A stretch of 64,000 nucleotides of DNA. It comes from Yoonia vestfoldensis DSM 16212. Its GTDB lineage: Bacteria > Pseudomonadota > Alphaproteobacteria > Rhodobacterales > Rhodobacteraceae. Each line of letters starts with the position of its first letter. Positions within the stretch are counted from its first letter, which is position 1. A program made the translations under genes and the position numbers. The notes under the pieces are model-generated. The model searched no databases, was not told the DNA's origin, and saw nothing but the letters and a program-made list of their open reading frames with translations. Below are positions 12,001 to 17,962 of the stretch, one piece after another. The DNA is taken from assembly GCF_000382265.1 (NCBI RefSeq), contig NZ_KB907985.1:50448-114447 (forward strand), written 5' to 3'.

Positions 12001-13538
12001 CTGACATCATCTTTGGTGGCTGGGGGTCGGACTTCTTGCACGGTGGTGTGGGCAACGACGCGATTTCGGGCGCAGAAGCGCTGCCCTACGAGGCGCGTCC
12101 ACAAGACCACAACGGCAACATCGTCAGCTTCGATACGCCGTTCAACCCCGGCAATACCGCTGTGGTGAATGAGACGACGTTCGCCGGTTCGCCATTCCCG
12201 GCGGTCCATGTCGTCTATCTTCCGCTTCTTCTGGCTGGCCAGCCGCGCGGTGTGATTTCGTTCAACGCCAACAATCAGGTCACGCTGGAAGCAGGCAACA
12301 ACCCGTTCTTCCTGAACTTCGATCACACCGAAGGTCAGGCCGACAGCCGGTCCGAAAACGGGCTGTTGTCAGACGGCGATGACCGCATCTTTGGTGGTAT
12401 CGGAAATGACATCATGTTCGGGGGTACCGGGCGCGATTCGATGTATGGCGGCTATGGCAACGATCTGATCAACGGCGATGACAAGCTGGATACCGGCGGC
12501 ATCGACAACGCGACAACACCAACGGTCGATGAATCCTTGCCGGGCTACAACAACCTGCCCGACGAAGACATCAGCTATGAAGACTTCATCTTCGGCGGGG
12601 CCGGGCGCGATTTCATGATCGCCAACACCTCGGGTGATCGCCTTGTGGACTGGAACGGCGAATTCAACGAATTCTTTGTGCCATATCGCAACGCGGGTGC
12701 GCCGACCGTTATCACCAGCTTCAGCGCTGCACTGGAAGCCTATATCGTCCTGGTTGGTCGCGCCGATGGTGCCGACCCGACGCGGGCTGGCGATGTCGAT
12801 CCGATCCTGGCCGTGAACGGCGCACCGCTGTCCTTGGCAGGAGAGCCGTTCGGCGAGCTTGGCCTCGTCAACGACAACCTTGGCAATGCGTTCAACCTCG
12901 CCGAGTTCCAAAAGCAGACCGGGCCGGGCATCCTGACAGGGCGCGGCACCGTCGATGACGGCAACGTGCTGTTCCCAGATCCGATCCCCGTGGGCGCGCG
13001 GCTTGCCGACAGCCCGCTGGACGACTACGGCTTTGGGCCGGGACTGGCGGGCACGACCGGGATTTATGCAGGTGACGCCAGCACGGTGAACGGACCGATC
13101 ACGGCGGATACCGGCGCGGACCGGCCTGCCGCGGACTTGATCACGACATTCTCGCAAAGCGTGGGGATCATCGTCGGTGACAACGGAATGGCGACGGTGA
13201 ACGACCTGAACATCGGTGGCCAAGCACTGAGCTATGTCTACAACGAGGATACCGGCGAATTCGAACAGATGGCGACAGGCCCCGCGCAGGTCACCGGCAC
13301 CAATTCCGTGCTGGAACTATTCGACACCAACGGCGAACTCTTTGCCTACGTGGACCAGTACGGCGGGGTCTGGATCATCGACGATGTCGTGGACAATCCC
13401 GCCGGTCAGCGTGACCGCGTCGATCCCGACGACGGTGTCGACCTGATCGAGGATGACTGGCTTCTGGAAGCGACTGTCGTTACCAATGGTGCTGCTGCCG
13501 CTGCCATGCCTTTCCGCACGACACGGACAGAACAATAA
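3..13538 (+). CDS. Giant repetitive RTX-like/Calx-beta surface or secreted protein, 5' partial
   Basis: The frame is open from base 3, so the true start lies upstream; about 4,511 residues are visible. Layout by base position: beta-rich repeats with two helix-rich inserts (about 850-1370 and 3480-3650); about six 55-65-residue beta-solenoid-like repeats of the type LLNT..DVVTI.A.ITAG.RIDV.T.GDV (about 3890-5035); Asp/Gly-rich DGDD/GGLGNDRF segments; Calx-beta-like segments (about 6370-7900) with TVAEGG and FDSTNWNTPVTVTIVAN-like strands; then RTX-like nonapeptide arrays (about 8640-13500), for example GGMGNDTLIG and GGAGDDDIIGG, arranged in modules of about 66 residues ending in GD-H/N-G/A. 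RTX repeats in known proteins bind calcium and fold outside the cell. The C-terminus (ATVVTNGAAAAAMPFRTTR) is not a signal I recognise. The next gene starts 18 bases downstream, so this is probably the first gene and the cargo of the operon. Extracellular location and adhesin-like role are inferred; the missing N-terminus prevents checking for a targeting signal. Confidence 0.85.
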   Translation, partial: DIEFTGFNRSELYVDAGQANLIVAGPVTNLNGTTTLISQGTVTTQKVAAQGIAPSVGGTTINITGLAGVGVRDFGLIRPVDAQPYTAGDSRALNALQLRQNAGGVLNVTSNGDILLQQRTGDLSLGTIRSNGDGLVEILAGDRDEGAIGAAGGSILSSAGGSLVKGGSIRLDADGAIGGATAIVVDTGTRSNDVLTAYAADDITLFQNTNDLRVFKIASSSGDVTLTLEGEGNDLLDGNQIQEADTRSREALLGGVWGDMQLLGDVTVLDANGIASGPAGDKIRDAIARLNNARVDDYRTYWEWRNRMTAEELAAVVDDGVWLKLGENVDDDTRASILADLLAAGVDSVEAETQADAELDRLRPTGDIRGLEANIRAQLIALGQTPEDAAANTASQIVTLQIARTAQFLEQHQRYRLELVENTNPNLDLTSAAEKEELKSRFKVWTPDELLNAIGSGLLKPVVDTTINIEDPNVVGASVTITVDGKVGRTEGDVTILVTDGRTLTQDEQLIIASAERSDLFFLVTEIETVNVTFNAATNSMSRSAGAWNDAAATGQPQFRVGQTIQVQGGDPVNATENERYYVIESFSGDGQTIFFEDTGTTFAKDVLTVSITDPIAKQVQVSAIVNDPSGAAIPVTANISGNTITRTDGNFNFLGQATTGDHIQGFMVGDLILLSTTRAYTPADAAALRPTQNANTSTNLYRVLAVTADTITLTNRDGSPVTLIAETGVTITVDEFVELVGVQVQQREDFNIEASADVNIASVGETFIGSEKQILLGTITVAGEEGDEGQLRLKAGNGIINNIGNTATNITADSVVLEGGQGTIGRLAAPGVVENRVYMDLSAGSIVIARAQGAVVLAERAGDFLVGTIYSASSDVDLQALDGSILDGYGNGLVNIEADNIILAASGSIGAIDNDLDLEARDADNGRLTLLAGGDIYVSEDGDMNILDVTSTGLEGTFVRLTSESNMFDGDASQTTGNAVITGYNIETIAEAGLIGSLSQNLRINTTGGVLNASALLGNIRIIEVSTAAGGAGDDLIVNQIGTGADFTAFLTSAAGRILNGAALGLSNVTGGRAFLVANKDIGQADKRLFTRIGSIQGVSTTGSSYIFNDGAIRTETEDGSGVAFRVANDFFMTATSPINVRQNIVATSGNINIIANESVFATQQDYDDAFAALEDAYYGPRTTPEEIEAADAAKEAALLAFPQNLDEYNNDYDTVTIHAGVLVQALAGNVNIWAGDHVVVQGADGDDDAAQVIAAGNINIYSDVTTNAENADGSVNLGSDPQIVFDAARYDNAGGDVTIDGVLRATGNVLINTRAAGTASPANVEQRDIVHVTGTITATNGGIQILNRGDITLDGALSAGASVLLNTVANPADGQSGPEQQDVVTINAAITAGNRIDVQTRGDVTVNATVTATTGDVTITTIASTPDATLATHQADTVIFTADSTVNAGARIDVRTGGDVTVAGDLNAGSAVEINTVPDLATSLTPAQVRDSVIVTDTGTIDAVTSITVLTSGDITVGGALGAGTFILLNTVDPTVTDQPLLEQQDFITVNAAMTAGTRIDLLTGGDITINAAVVAGGTIFANTRQNGQSATPPEFLRDRFEVTRLGVLESTGAEISILTGGDVIITGEMDAETTILINTGSADANPIVELRDNVTVTGSMTAGSRIDVTTGGDKDSIVLTQMTMVAPVIRIDGQDGDDFIQIKDNVVATGAMTLAGGTGSDRIEVIRLASHATGDSLTLDGGDHADDMMIQTWGSQTGAAAGIDYRITIASASAISVENGVDTLEVLGTDGDDDIFLSRANFVALLHGTEGQAVGTESGRPTTVERIDYDRSLNGRLSLIGLDGDDVFISDDNSTIMTMDGGLGNDRFQFGQIFGSRPVAGGTYQTDSGVVSNGIAVGDDIATVATTRGFLSNGLSYAVTAFGGEGADSFTVYANRGELRLEGEDGNDQFIVRAFLLDAELESESASGDIKLLAGAGDDSIEYNINAPVDIDGGAGFDRVIAIGTEGDDVFVITEDGVFGAGLNVRISNAEEAIEVDGLEGDDTFYIQSTSAGTVTNVIGGLGSDTFNITGDVNDQVFAADLAGRSSGINHRADTTDTEYATTLLNGLTATVADAEQGAIVIAQTGSGTTVAEGGVLDTYTVSMAATQPPADGRSVFITISAGIASRQDRRLDVPTMADGTELTLNGNTITRTTGSWTTDGFGDWQGITLTGAGDNSGHYNVVSVSDNGRTLTIDGTFAANANAPTGVVVGASVSGRIASTVEMRAGGTGAFTDGIVLEFNAANWNTAQVVELRAIDDAAEEGQRIVQISHAVDSEDPAYQGTKVTNLVVVVDDNDLPEVRLTQTGADTFVHEGTSGTEINDSYDVVLTRQPAVGETVTVALTDDTNSADLTYRVNGSPVSQIVFDSTNWNTPVTVTIVANADAVVENRERAVVSHTVTSNVTDGVYASAAMAELDVTISDGDSAGIIIRESDGQTVIVDAPGETDSYTIRLTKAPTAPVTINIVDDGQNRVVKGGRVTEAVLVDGVAIPLTFVSNPDGPDTILRTDGGNFRTDGFLSGTVMDITGTTLNNAPFGIGEISEDGSTITLSGGQTVFAETATATVTVIVAQVTFTADNWSEAVTITLEADAGFTPTAIDRVTKSFPIEPHTTSRINGPLIIDGGPTTSREIRAAIMLATERDPGPIGLTVVTDEPSQNDRVNVFNDSSVIDDTGRMFNTADGRTQIDGLGMGSGTVTIPQGEGLDDLVFNRGISISTVEIIEVMLGRGDDTFTIDGTNISSDYNVGGGQVNLPITLIHGGGGADRITVNQLTTGEGGKRTLLALFGDTDADGRRYNFEGGAPNGNAFNFNAVGAPQDHADIIDASGAELSADDIGVVIYGGMGNDTLIGSGGRDHIAGGGGDDTITGNAGDDILYGDNGFSIDLVTRGLIQISASNLTPQYLSADTRAGGRDTIDGNDGRDIIFGDHGRVWQLAGTNFITSTGDYARIESSDFAAGADDIIDGGNGDDIVFGGAGADQITLGSGNNIGFGDNGLVDWTIYDDNNRSIDLIQTLAASIGGNDTITGGNGNDVALGGQGADTINLGDGTNVIIGDAGRITGYSTGAGLGSLELTLDTLVSTDAATGAGDTITIGTGTDYVVGGSGGDSILSVGSSLLSDVIFGDHAQLKFRVAVGDEVTPVILAARSIFTANGGDDLISTTGGGDIVVGGVGTDTVTGTGGADIIFGDNGYLAGYETDPVGGALISLALAQTLAATIGGRDEIRIGTGAAIVFGGAGDDLIDTAVGGGLDAADILFGDHGRARFDVPTETTPQPIAVLIESTDATRGGDDTITSGSGADIVIGGFGADTLTAGNGDNIVLGDNARLIGTADTDLALDGRPISLASIVTINPTIGGDDIIATGLGADIVIGGAGNDRINANTGEGPAVFDKSNILVGDHAEMLFHNPVTGTNFASLLRSLDATIGGNDTIQSGAGHDLIIGGTGSDVIFGAGGSDVVAGDHLRAQGTIDLSTLPLFNPENASFTATSIATGITDGGAADTIYGGAGADFIMGQQGADTIFGGAGDDDIIGGHNVSGGVDTGDAIDGGAGDDVILGDNGTIYRKMTQEDARMRALQGTVMYGTNVHAAAGVVDDGQLLVTETAQINVDGTAQREVVVLDHAPGTSATLFGSDYIAGGAEDDMIFGQLGNDIIQGDGSIDFDQNGIADVFEGKGVHASRDADRFLVINASIDDYNGVGRDGDDYIEGNGGNDTVFGNLGRDDIIGGSSSLFGLTTRTQRIDGSDMLFGGSGTQTERNELGDPSAEGHARDNDTIVGDNANIYRIVGINGESSGAYLTFAYDTYSDTMRIVPRGVDLLDYTEGGFDVDPGSAALDRGAADEIHGEDGDDTIYGMVGNDILFGDAHNDDIIGGTGNDWISGGTGSDGVIGDDGRIMTSRNSTESGESLYGIAALDAVDVLVIAQDQDALRTVINRDGLLVKSVNLTPYSTNPNNPNDQYWNASNASDIIFGGWGSDFLHGGVGNDAISGAEALPYEARPQDHNGNIVSFDTPFNPGNTAVVNETTFAGSPFPAVHVVYLPLLLAGQPRGVISFNANNQVTLEAGNNPFFLNFDHTEGQADSRSENGLLSDGDDRIFGGIGNDIMFGGTGRDSMYGGYGNDLINGDDKLDTGGIDNATTPTVDESLPGYNNLPDEDISYEDFIFGGAGRDFMIANTSGDRLVDWNGEFNEFFVPYRNAGAPTVITSFSAALEAYIVLVGRADGADPTRAGDVDPILAVNGAPLSLAGEPFGELGLVNDNLGNAFNLAEFQKQTGPGILTGRGTVDDGNVLFPDPIPVGARLADSPLDDYGFGPGLAGTTGIYAGDASTVNGPITADTGADRPAADLITTFSQSVGIIVGDNGMATVNDLNIGGQALSYVYNEDTGEFEQMATGPAQVTGTNSVLELFDTNGELFAYVDQYGGVWIIDDVVDNPAGQRDRVDPDDGVDLIEDDWLLEATVVTNGAAAAAMPFRTTRTEQ

Positions 13539-13556
13539 CCAGGTGGACCAAGGCGC

Positions 13557-13883
13557 ATGGCCGATGACAAGACGCAGATGGGCGGGATGAACCCCGCCCT
13601 CGAACCCGGGCAGCATCGGTCGGCGATCGCTTGGGATGACACCAACATGGCGACCAGTTTCGCCAATGTCGTGAACATTCAGGGCACGCGCGAACAGATC
13701 GAATTGTTCTTCGGCACGCATCGGTCATGGAATCTGGCCAGTCACGGCGACGTGAAAGTTGATTTGACCAACAGGGTCATTCTGACGCCTTATGCGGCCA
13801 AGCGCCTGAATACGATCCTGACCAAGGTCCTGTCGGAATACGAGGCGCGACACGGTGTGTTGCGAACGGACGACCAGAAATGA
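13557..13883 (+). CDS. DUF3467-like small protein
   Basis: 108 residues, no signal peptide or membrane segment. The core (about residues 30-100) reads FANVVNIQGT, then EQIELFFGTH, then VILTPYAAKRL and a final YEARHG, which is the pattern I know from the DUF3467 family (an F/YANxVxV strand, a FG/FGxx element, an R/RVILxxxxAKRL helix and a YExxFG end). No biochemical function is established for that family as far as I know. It sits 18 bases after the giant gene, and its TGA overlaps the ATG of the next gene (ATGA at 13880-13883), so it is translated as part of the operon. A chaperone- or adaptor-like role for the cargo or secretion apparatus would fit its size and place but is only inference. 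Confidence 0.7.
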   Translation: MADDKTQMGGMNPALEPGQHRSAIAWDDTNMATSFANVVNIQGTREQIELFFGTHRSWNLASHGDVKVDLTNRVILTPYAAKRLNTILTKVLSEYEARHGVLRTDDQK

Positions 13884-15805
13884 CAGCTGAAAATCAGGAA
13901 GCCCTGATTATCAAGCAGACCCCATCCGACCCCGAGGAAACCGTCGTTGCGGCGGTCCCGTCCGGGCAGTCCGCGTTGTGGCGCGACCTGTCCGACCGCG
14001 AGGATTTCCGCAAACAGGCGCAAAGCTGGACGGAACTGCTGTTTGCGCAACTGGCCGAAAACCCCGATGTGACGCCGGTGGCTGTCTTTGCCTTTCGCTA
14101 TGACGCCCCGTCGCGGCAACTGACGCCGATCGGATCGCATCCGCGCAACCGCGTGGGCTCCACCTTGACGGTCGAGGCGGCGCAATCGGCGGTCGACAAT
14201 GGCCGCCCCGTCGCGCGCGGCGACATGCCGGGCAATGACGGGCTGGCCAAGTCCGCACCGATGGCCGCCGCAGCACCGCTGATGGTCAAGGACGCAGCCC
14301 TTGGCGTTGTCGTGGTCGAGATGCGCCCCGCCGGCCAGACCCAGATGCGCTGGGCCATGCGCCGCCTGCAATGGGGGGCGGCATGGCTGCGTGACGCCTT
14401 GCGCGAAGAAGAAAGCCAGCGCGAAGAGGTCCGCTACACCGCCGCCGTCGAAGCGCTGAACACGATCATCGCCGCCGCCGAGCGTGAGGATTTCATCACC
14501 GCAGCCGGTGCGACTGTCACCGATCTAGCAACGCGGTTCGGTTGCGACCGCGTTTCTTTGGGGATGCGCAGCCTGCGCCGCACCAAGATCAGGGCGATTT
14601 CCCATTCCGCGCAGTTTTCCAAACGGATGGAACTGGTCGCCCGTCTGTCGGCGGCGATGGACGAAGCCATCGACCAGCGCGCCGCCGTGCTTTGGCCGGA
14701 TGATGGCACCGACGACATCCTTGCCACCCATGCCGCCGCGGCATTGGCGCGCGAACACGGGGCAGGGCATGTCTATTCCGTCCCGCTTTACGTCAACGGC
14801 AAATTCACCGGCGCACTGACATTCGAACGACCAGCGGACAAGCCTTTTGATGCGCGCGAACTGGAGGTGCTGGAGGCCGTGACCACCGTCCTTGCCCCGA
14901 TCCTGGACGAAAAGCGCCGCAATGACCGCTGGCTGATCACCAAGATCGCCGACAGCGGGCTGTTGCAACTGCGCCGCCTGCTGGGGCCTGCCCATCTGTT
15001 GCGCAAGCTGTTCATCGCCTGCATGATCGGGCTTGTCGTTTTCTTCTGGTTCGCGCGCACCACCTATGAAGTCAGCGCCGAGGCGCGGGTGATCGGAACC
15101 ATCGAACGGTCCATCGTGCCCGGTTTCGACGGGTTCATCGCCGCCGCCCCTGTGCGTGCAGGCGACCGCGTGGCAGAGGGCGATCTTCTGGTGCAGCTTG
15201 ACGACCGCGACCTGTCGCTGGAACGGCTGCGGCTGGTCACGCAGCGCCAGCGTCAGCAGATCGAATACGACCGCGCCGTGGCGATCAGGGACCGGGCGGA
15301 AATGAATATCCGCCAGACGCTGATCGATCAGGCCGACGCCGAAATCGCCTTGCTTGACGAACAGATCGCGCGGACGCGGCTTGTCGCGCCCTTCGACGGG
15401 CTTGTCGTTTCGGGCGATCTGAGCCAGTCCATCGGCTCTTCTGTGTCGCGCGGCGAAACCTTGCTGACGATTGCGCCCGCCGATGCCTACCGCGTGATCC
15501 TGCAGGTGGATGAACGCCAGATCGCGGACCTGCAACAAGGTCAGACCGGCGCCCTGCGGGTGACAGCCCTGCCCGACCAGACCTTCGAGGTCGCCATTTC
15601 CAAGATCACGCCCGTCGCGACCTATGCCGAAGGTGCGACGACCTTCGAGGTCGAGGCGCTGTTTTCCGGCGATGCCATCGCCTTGCGCCCCGGCATGCAG
15701 GGGATCGCCCGTGTCGGCGTGGATGAACGCCGCTTGATTGCGGTCTGGACGAAACCTCTGCTGGACTGGGCCCGCATCGCGTTGTGGCGCTGGACCCCGG
15801 CATAG
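13880..15805 (+). CDS. GAF-domain/HlyD-type membrane fusion protein
   Basis: 641 residues. The N-terminal half is cytoplasmic and contains two GAF-like regions (about 45-170 and 205-350; the second includes ATRFGCDRVSLGM and VYSVPLYVNGKFTGALTFER, typical GAF strands). One membrane helix follows at about 376-393 (LFIACMIGLVVFFWFA). The periplasmic part (about 395-625) is HlyD/membrane-fusion-like: the half-lipoyl motif FDGFIAAAPVRAGDRVAEGD, a short coiled coil rich in Arg/Gln/Glu, the return lipoyl half LVAPFDGLVVSGDL, and a beta-barrel domain. HlyD proteins link inner-membrane transporters to outer-membrane channels; a GAF sensor on the cytoplasmic side is unusual and suggests ligand or redox control of export. 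It starts inside the stop of the DUF3467 gene and ends 9 bases before the M50 gene. Confidence 0.85.
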   Translation: MTAENQEALIIKQTPSDPEETVVAAVPSGQSALWRDLSDREDFRKQAQSWTELLFAQLAENPDVTPVAVFAFRYDAPSRQLTPIGSHPRNRVGSTLTVEAAQSAVDNGRPVARGDMPGNDGLAKSAPMAAAAPLMVKDAALGVVVVEMRPAGQTQMRWAMRRLQWGAAWLRDALREEESQREEVRYTAAVEALNTIIAAAEREDFITAAGATVTDLATRFGCDRVSLGMRSLRRTKIRAISHSAQFSKRMELVARLSAAMDEAIDQRAAVLWPDDGTDDILATHAAAALAREHGAGHVYSVPLYVNGKFTGALTFERPADKPFDARELEVLEAVTTVLAPILDEKRRNDRWLITKIADSGLLQLRRLLGPAHLLRKLFIACMIGLVVFFWFARTTYEVSAEARVIGTIERSIVPGFDGFIAAAPVRAGDRVAEGDLLVQLDDRDLSLERLRLVTQRQRQQIEYDRAVAIRDRAEMNIRQTLIDQADAEIALLDEQIARTRLVAPFDGLVVSGDLSQSIGSSVSRGETLLTIAPADAYRVILQVDERQIADLQQGQTGALRVTALPDQTFEVAISKITPVATYAEGATTFEVEALFSGDAIALRPGMQGIARVGVDERRLIAVWTKPLLDWARIALWRWTPA

Positions 15806-15814
15806 GGGCGGGGA

Positions 15815-17962
15815 ATGGTGCGTGCCCTTCTCTCATCCGACTGGTATCGCGTCGCGCCGCTGAAGCCGCGCCTGCGCGGGCATCTCGAGGTGCATCGCCA
15901 GCAATATCGCGGCGATACGTGGTTCGTCTTGCAGGACCTGCACAGCGGCAAATATCACCGCATCACGCCGGCCGCCAATTACATCATCGCGCTGATGAAC
16001 GGCCGTCGCACGATGCACCAGATCTGGGAAGCCGCCTGCCTGCGGTTCGATGACGACCCGCCGACGCAATCCGAAACGATCAAGCTGATGGCGCAATTGC
16101 ATCGGTCCGACCTGATCGCAAGCGACCTGCCCCCCGATATGGAAGAGATCGGGCGCCGCCACGCCAAACAGGAACGCCAGACGATGATGGCGCGGATCAA
16201 GAACCCGATGGCCCTGCGGCTGCCCTTGCTTGACCCTGACAGGTTTCTGGGGGCCACCGTCGGGCTGGTCCGGCCTTTGTTCACGCCTGTCGGTTTCGTG
16301 CTTTGGCTGGCGCTGGTCCTGTCGGGTGTGGTTCTGGCGGTGCTGAACTGGGACGTGCTGACGCAGGGGTTCACCGATCAGGTGCTGGCGGCGGAAAACC
16401 TGCTGCTGATCGCGCTCGCCTATCCGTTCGTCAAGGCGGTCCACGAACTGGGGCATGGCTATGCCACCAAGGTCTGGGGCGGCGAGGTGCATGAAATCGG
16501 GCTGATGTTTCTTGTGTTCATCCCTGTGCCTTATGTGGATGCTTCGGCGTCCTCTGCGTTCGACAGCAAATGGCGGCGCGCGGTTGTGGGGGGCGCGGGG
16601 ATCATGGTGGAAACGGCGCTGGCCACAATCGCGCTGATCGTCTGGCTGAACGCCGAACCGGGGCTGGTGCGGGCCTTTGCCTTTAACGTCATGCTGATCG
16701 GCGGGGTGTCGACGCTGCTGTTCAACGGCAATCCGCTGTTGCGCTTTGACGGCTATTTCGTCTTTTCCGACCTGATCGAGATCCCGAACCTCGGGCAAAG
16801 GTCGAATGCCTATGTCTTCTATCTGATCCGCACCTACCTGTTCCGGGTCAAGGATGTGCCCGACGGCGTGACCGCCAAGGGCGAACGCAAATGGCTGTTT
16901 ACATATGCGATCGCGGCGTTCGTTTACCGCGTGTTCATCAGCTTTGCGATCGCGCTGTTCGTGGCGTCCAAGTTCTTTTTCATCGGCATCCTGCTGGCGC
17001 TTTGGGCCTTGTTCAATACCTTCGTGCAGCCTTTGCTGAAGGGCATCAAATACATGCTGACCAGCCCCGAGCTGCGCCAGAAGCGCGGCAAGGCGATGGG
17101 GCTGGTCGCGGGCGCGCTTGCGGGGGTGGCGGCGCTGTTGTTCAGCTTGCCTGCGCCTTATGCCACCGTGGCGCATGGGGTCGTCTGGCTGGATCAGGAT
17201 GCGATCCTGCGCGCGCGCACCGATGGTTTCGTGGCCGATGTCGCCGCCGACGGAACTGCACCTGTCATGCAAGGCGCGCCTGTGGTCACGCTCGACGATC
17301 CGATCCTTGAAAACCGGATCACCATTCTGGAAAGCCAGCTGCGCGAGGCCCAGTTGCGCCTCCGGGCGATCCTGCTGGTGGATCAGGTGCAGGCCCAGTT
17401 GCTGCGCGACCGTGTGCTGCTGCTTGAGGATCAGCTACGCGGCCTTGAACAGCGCCGCACCGATCTGGTCGTGCAGGCCAGTGCGGATGGCACCGTCGTC
17501 GTGCCGTCAGCGGAAAACCTCAACGGGATGCTGATCCGGCAGGGCGAGGTTTTGGGCTATGTCATCGGCAACGACGACATGCGCCTGCGCGTGGCGATCC
17601 CGCAGGGGCTGGCCGAAATCGTGCGCAACCGGACGCAGGACGTGCAGATCATGTTTCAGGACGCGATCGGGACGTCGGTTCCGGGTCGGCTTGTGGTCGA
17701 GGTGCCGCAATCGCAGGACACGATCCCGTCGCTTGCGCTTTCGACCGAGGCGGGCGGCGACATTGTGCTGAACCCGAGCGGTGCAACCGAATTGTCGACC
17801 CTCCAAAGCGTGTTCCAATTCGAGGTCGCGACCCGCGACCCGATGCCTGTCACGCGGGTGGGCGCGCGAGCTTTGGTCAAGTTCGACCACGGGCGTGAAC
17901 CCATCGGGTTCCGCATCTATCGCAGCCTGCGGCAATTGTTCCTGCGGCAGTTCCGTGTCTGA
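15815..17962 (+). CDS. PqqD-like/M50 zinc metalloprotease/HlyD fusion protein
   Basis: 715 residues with three parts. Residues about 15-110 look like a PqqD-type winged helix (WFVLQDLHSGKYHRITPAA..., then R-T-M-H-Q-I-W-E), the peptide-binding fold used by RiPP maturases. About 150-430 is a polytopic membrane core with the zinc site H210-E-L-G-H214 inside a membrane helix and a second conserved motif NPLLRFDG with D312, as in site-2-protease (M50) intramembrane peptidases. After the last helix (about 430-450, LVAGALAGVAALLFSLPAP) comes an HlyD-like periplasmic part: a lipoyl half (DGFVADVAADGTAPVMQG), a coiled coil of about 55 residues, and a second half (ASADGTVVVPSAENL). The family combination M50 plus HlyD is known from genome annotation but its mechanism is not established to my knowledge. 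Its end overlaps the SecA-like start by 8 bases. It probably recognises and processes or conducts the operon cargo. Confidence 0.87.
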   Translation: MVRALLSSDWYRVAPLKPRLRGHLEVHRQQYRGDTWFVLQDLHSGKYHRITPAANYIIALMNGRRTMHQIWEAACLRFDDDPPTQSETIKLMAQLHRSDLIASDLPPDMEEIGRRHAKQERQTMMARIKNPMALRLPLLDPDRFLGATVGLVRPLFTPVGFVLWLALVLSGVVLAVLNWDVLTQGFTDQVLAAENLLLIALAYPFVKAVHELGHGYATKVWGGEVHEIGLMFLVFIPVPYVDASASSAFDSKWRRAVVGGAGIMVETALATIALIVWLNAEPGLVRAFAFNVMLIGGVSTLLFNGNPLLRFDGYFVFSDLIEIPNLGQRSNAYVFYLIRTYLFRVKDVPDGVTAKGERKWLFTYAIAAFVYRVFISFAIALFVASKFFFIGILLALWALFNTFVQPLLKGIKYMLTSPELRQKRGKAMGLVAGALAGVAALLFSLPAPYATVAHGVVWLDQDAILRARTDGFVADVAADGTAPVMQGAPVVTLDDPILENRITILESQLREAQLRLRAILLVDQVQAQLLRDRVLLLEDQLRGLEQRRTDLVVQASADGTVVVPSAENLNGMLIRQGEVLGYVIGNDDMRLRVAIPQGLAEIVRNRTQDVQIMFQDAIGTSVPGRLVVEVPQSQDTIPSLALSTEAGGDIVLNPSGATELSTLQSVFQFEVATRDPMPVTRVGARALVKFDHGREPIGFRIYRSLRQLFLRQFRV

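Noticed and set aside
15833..17272. Minus-strand 479-codon frame opposite the M50-HlyD gene
   Set aside because: Arg/His/Gln-rich low-complexity translation, shadow of a gene with an intact zinc-protease motif.
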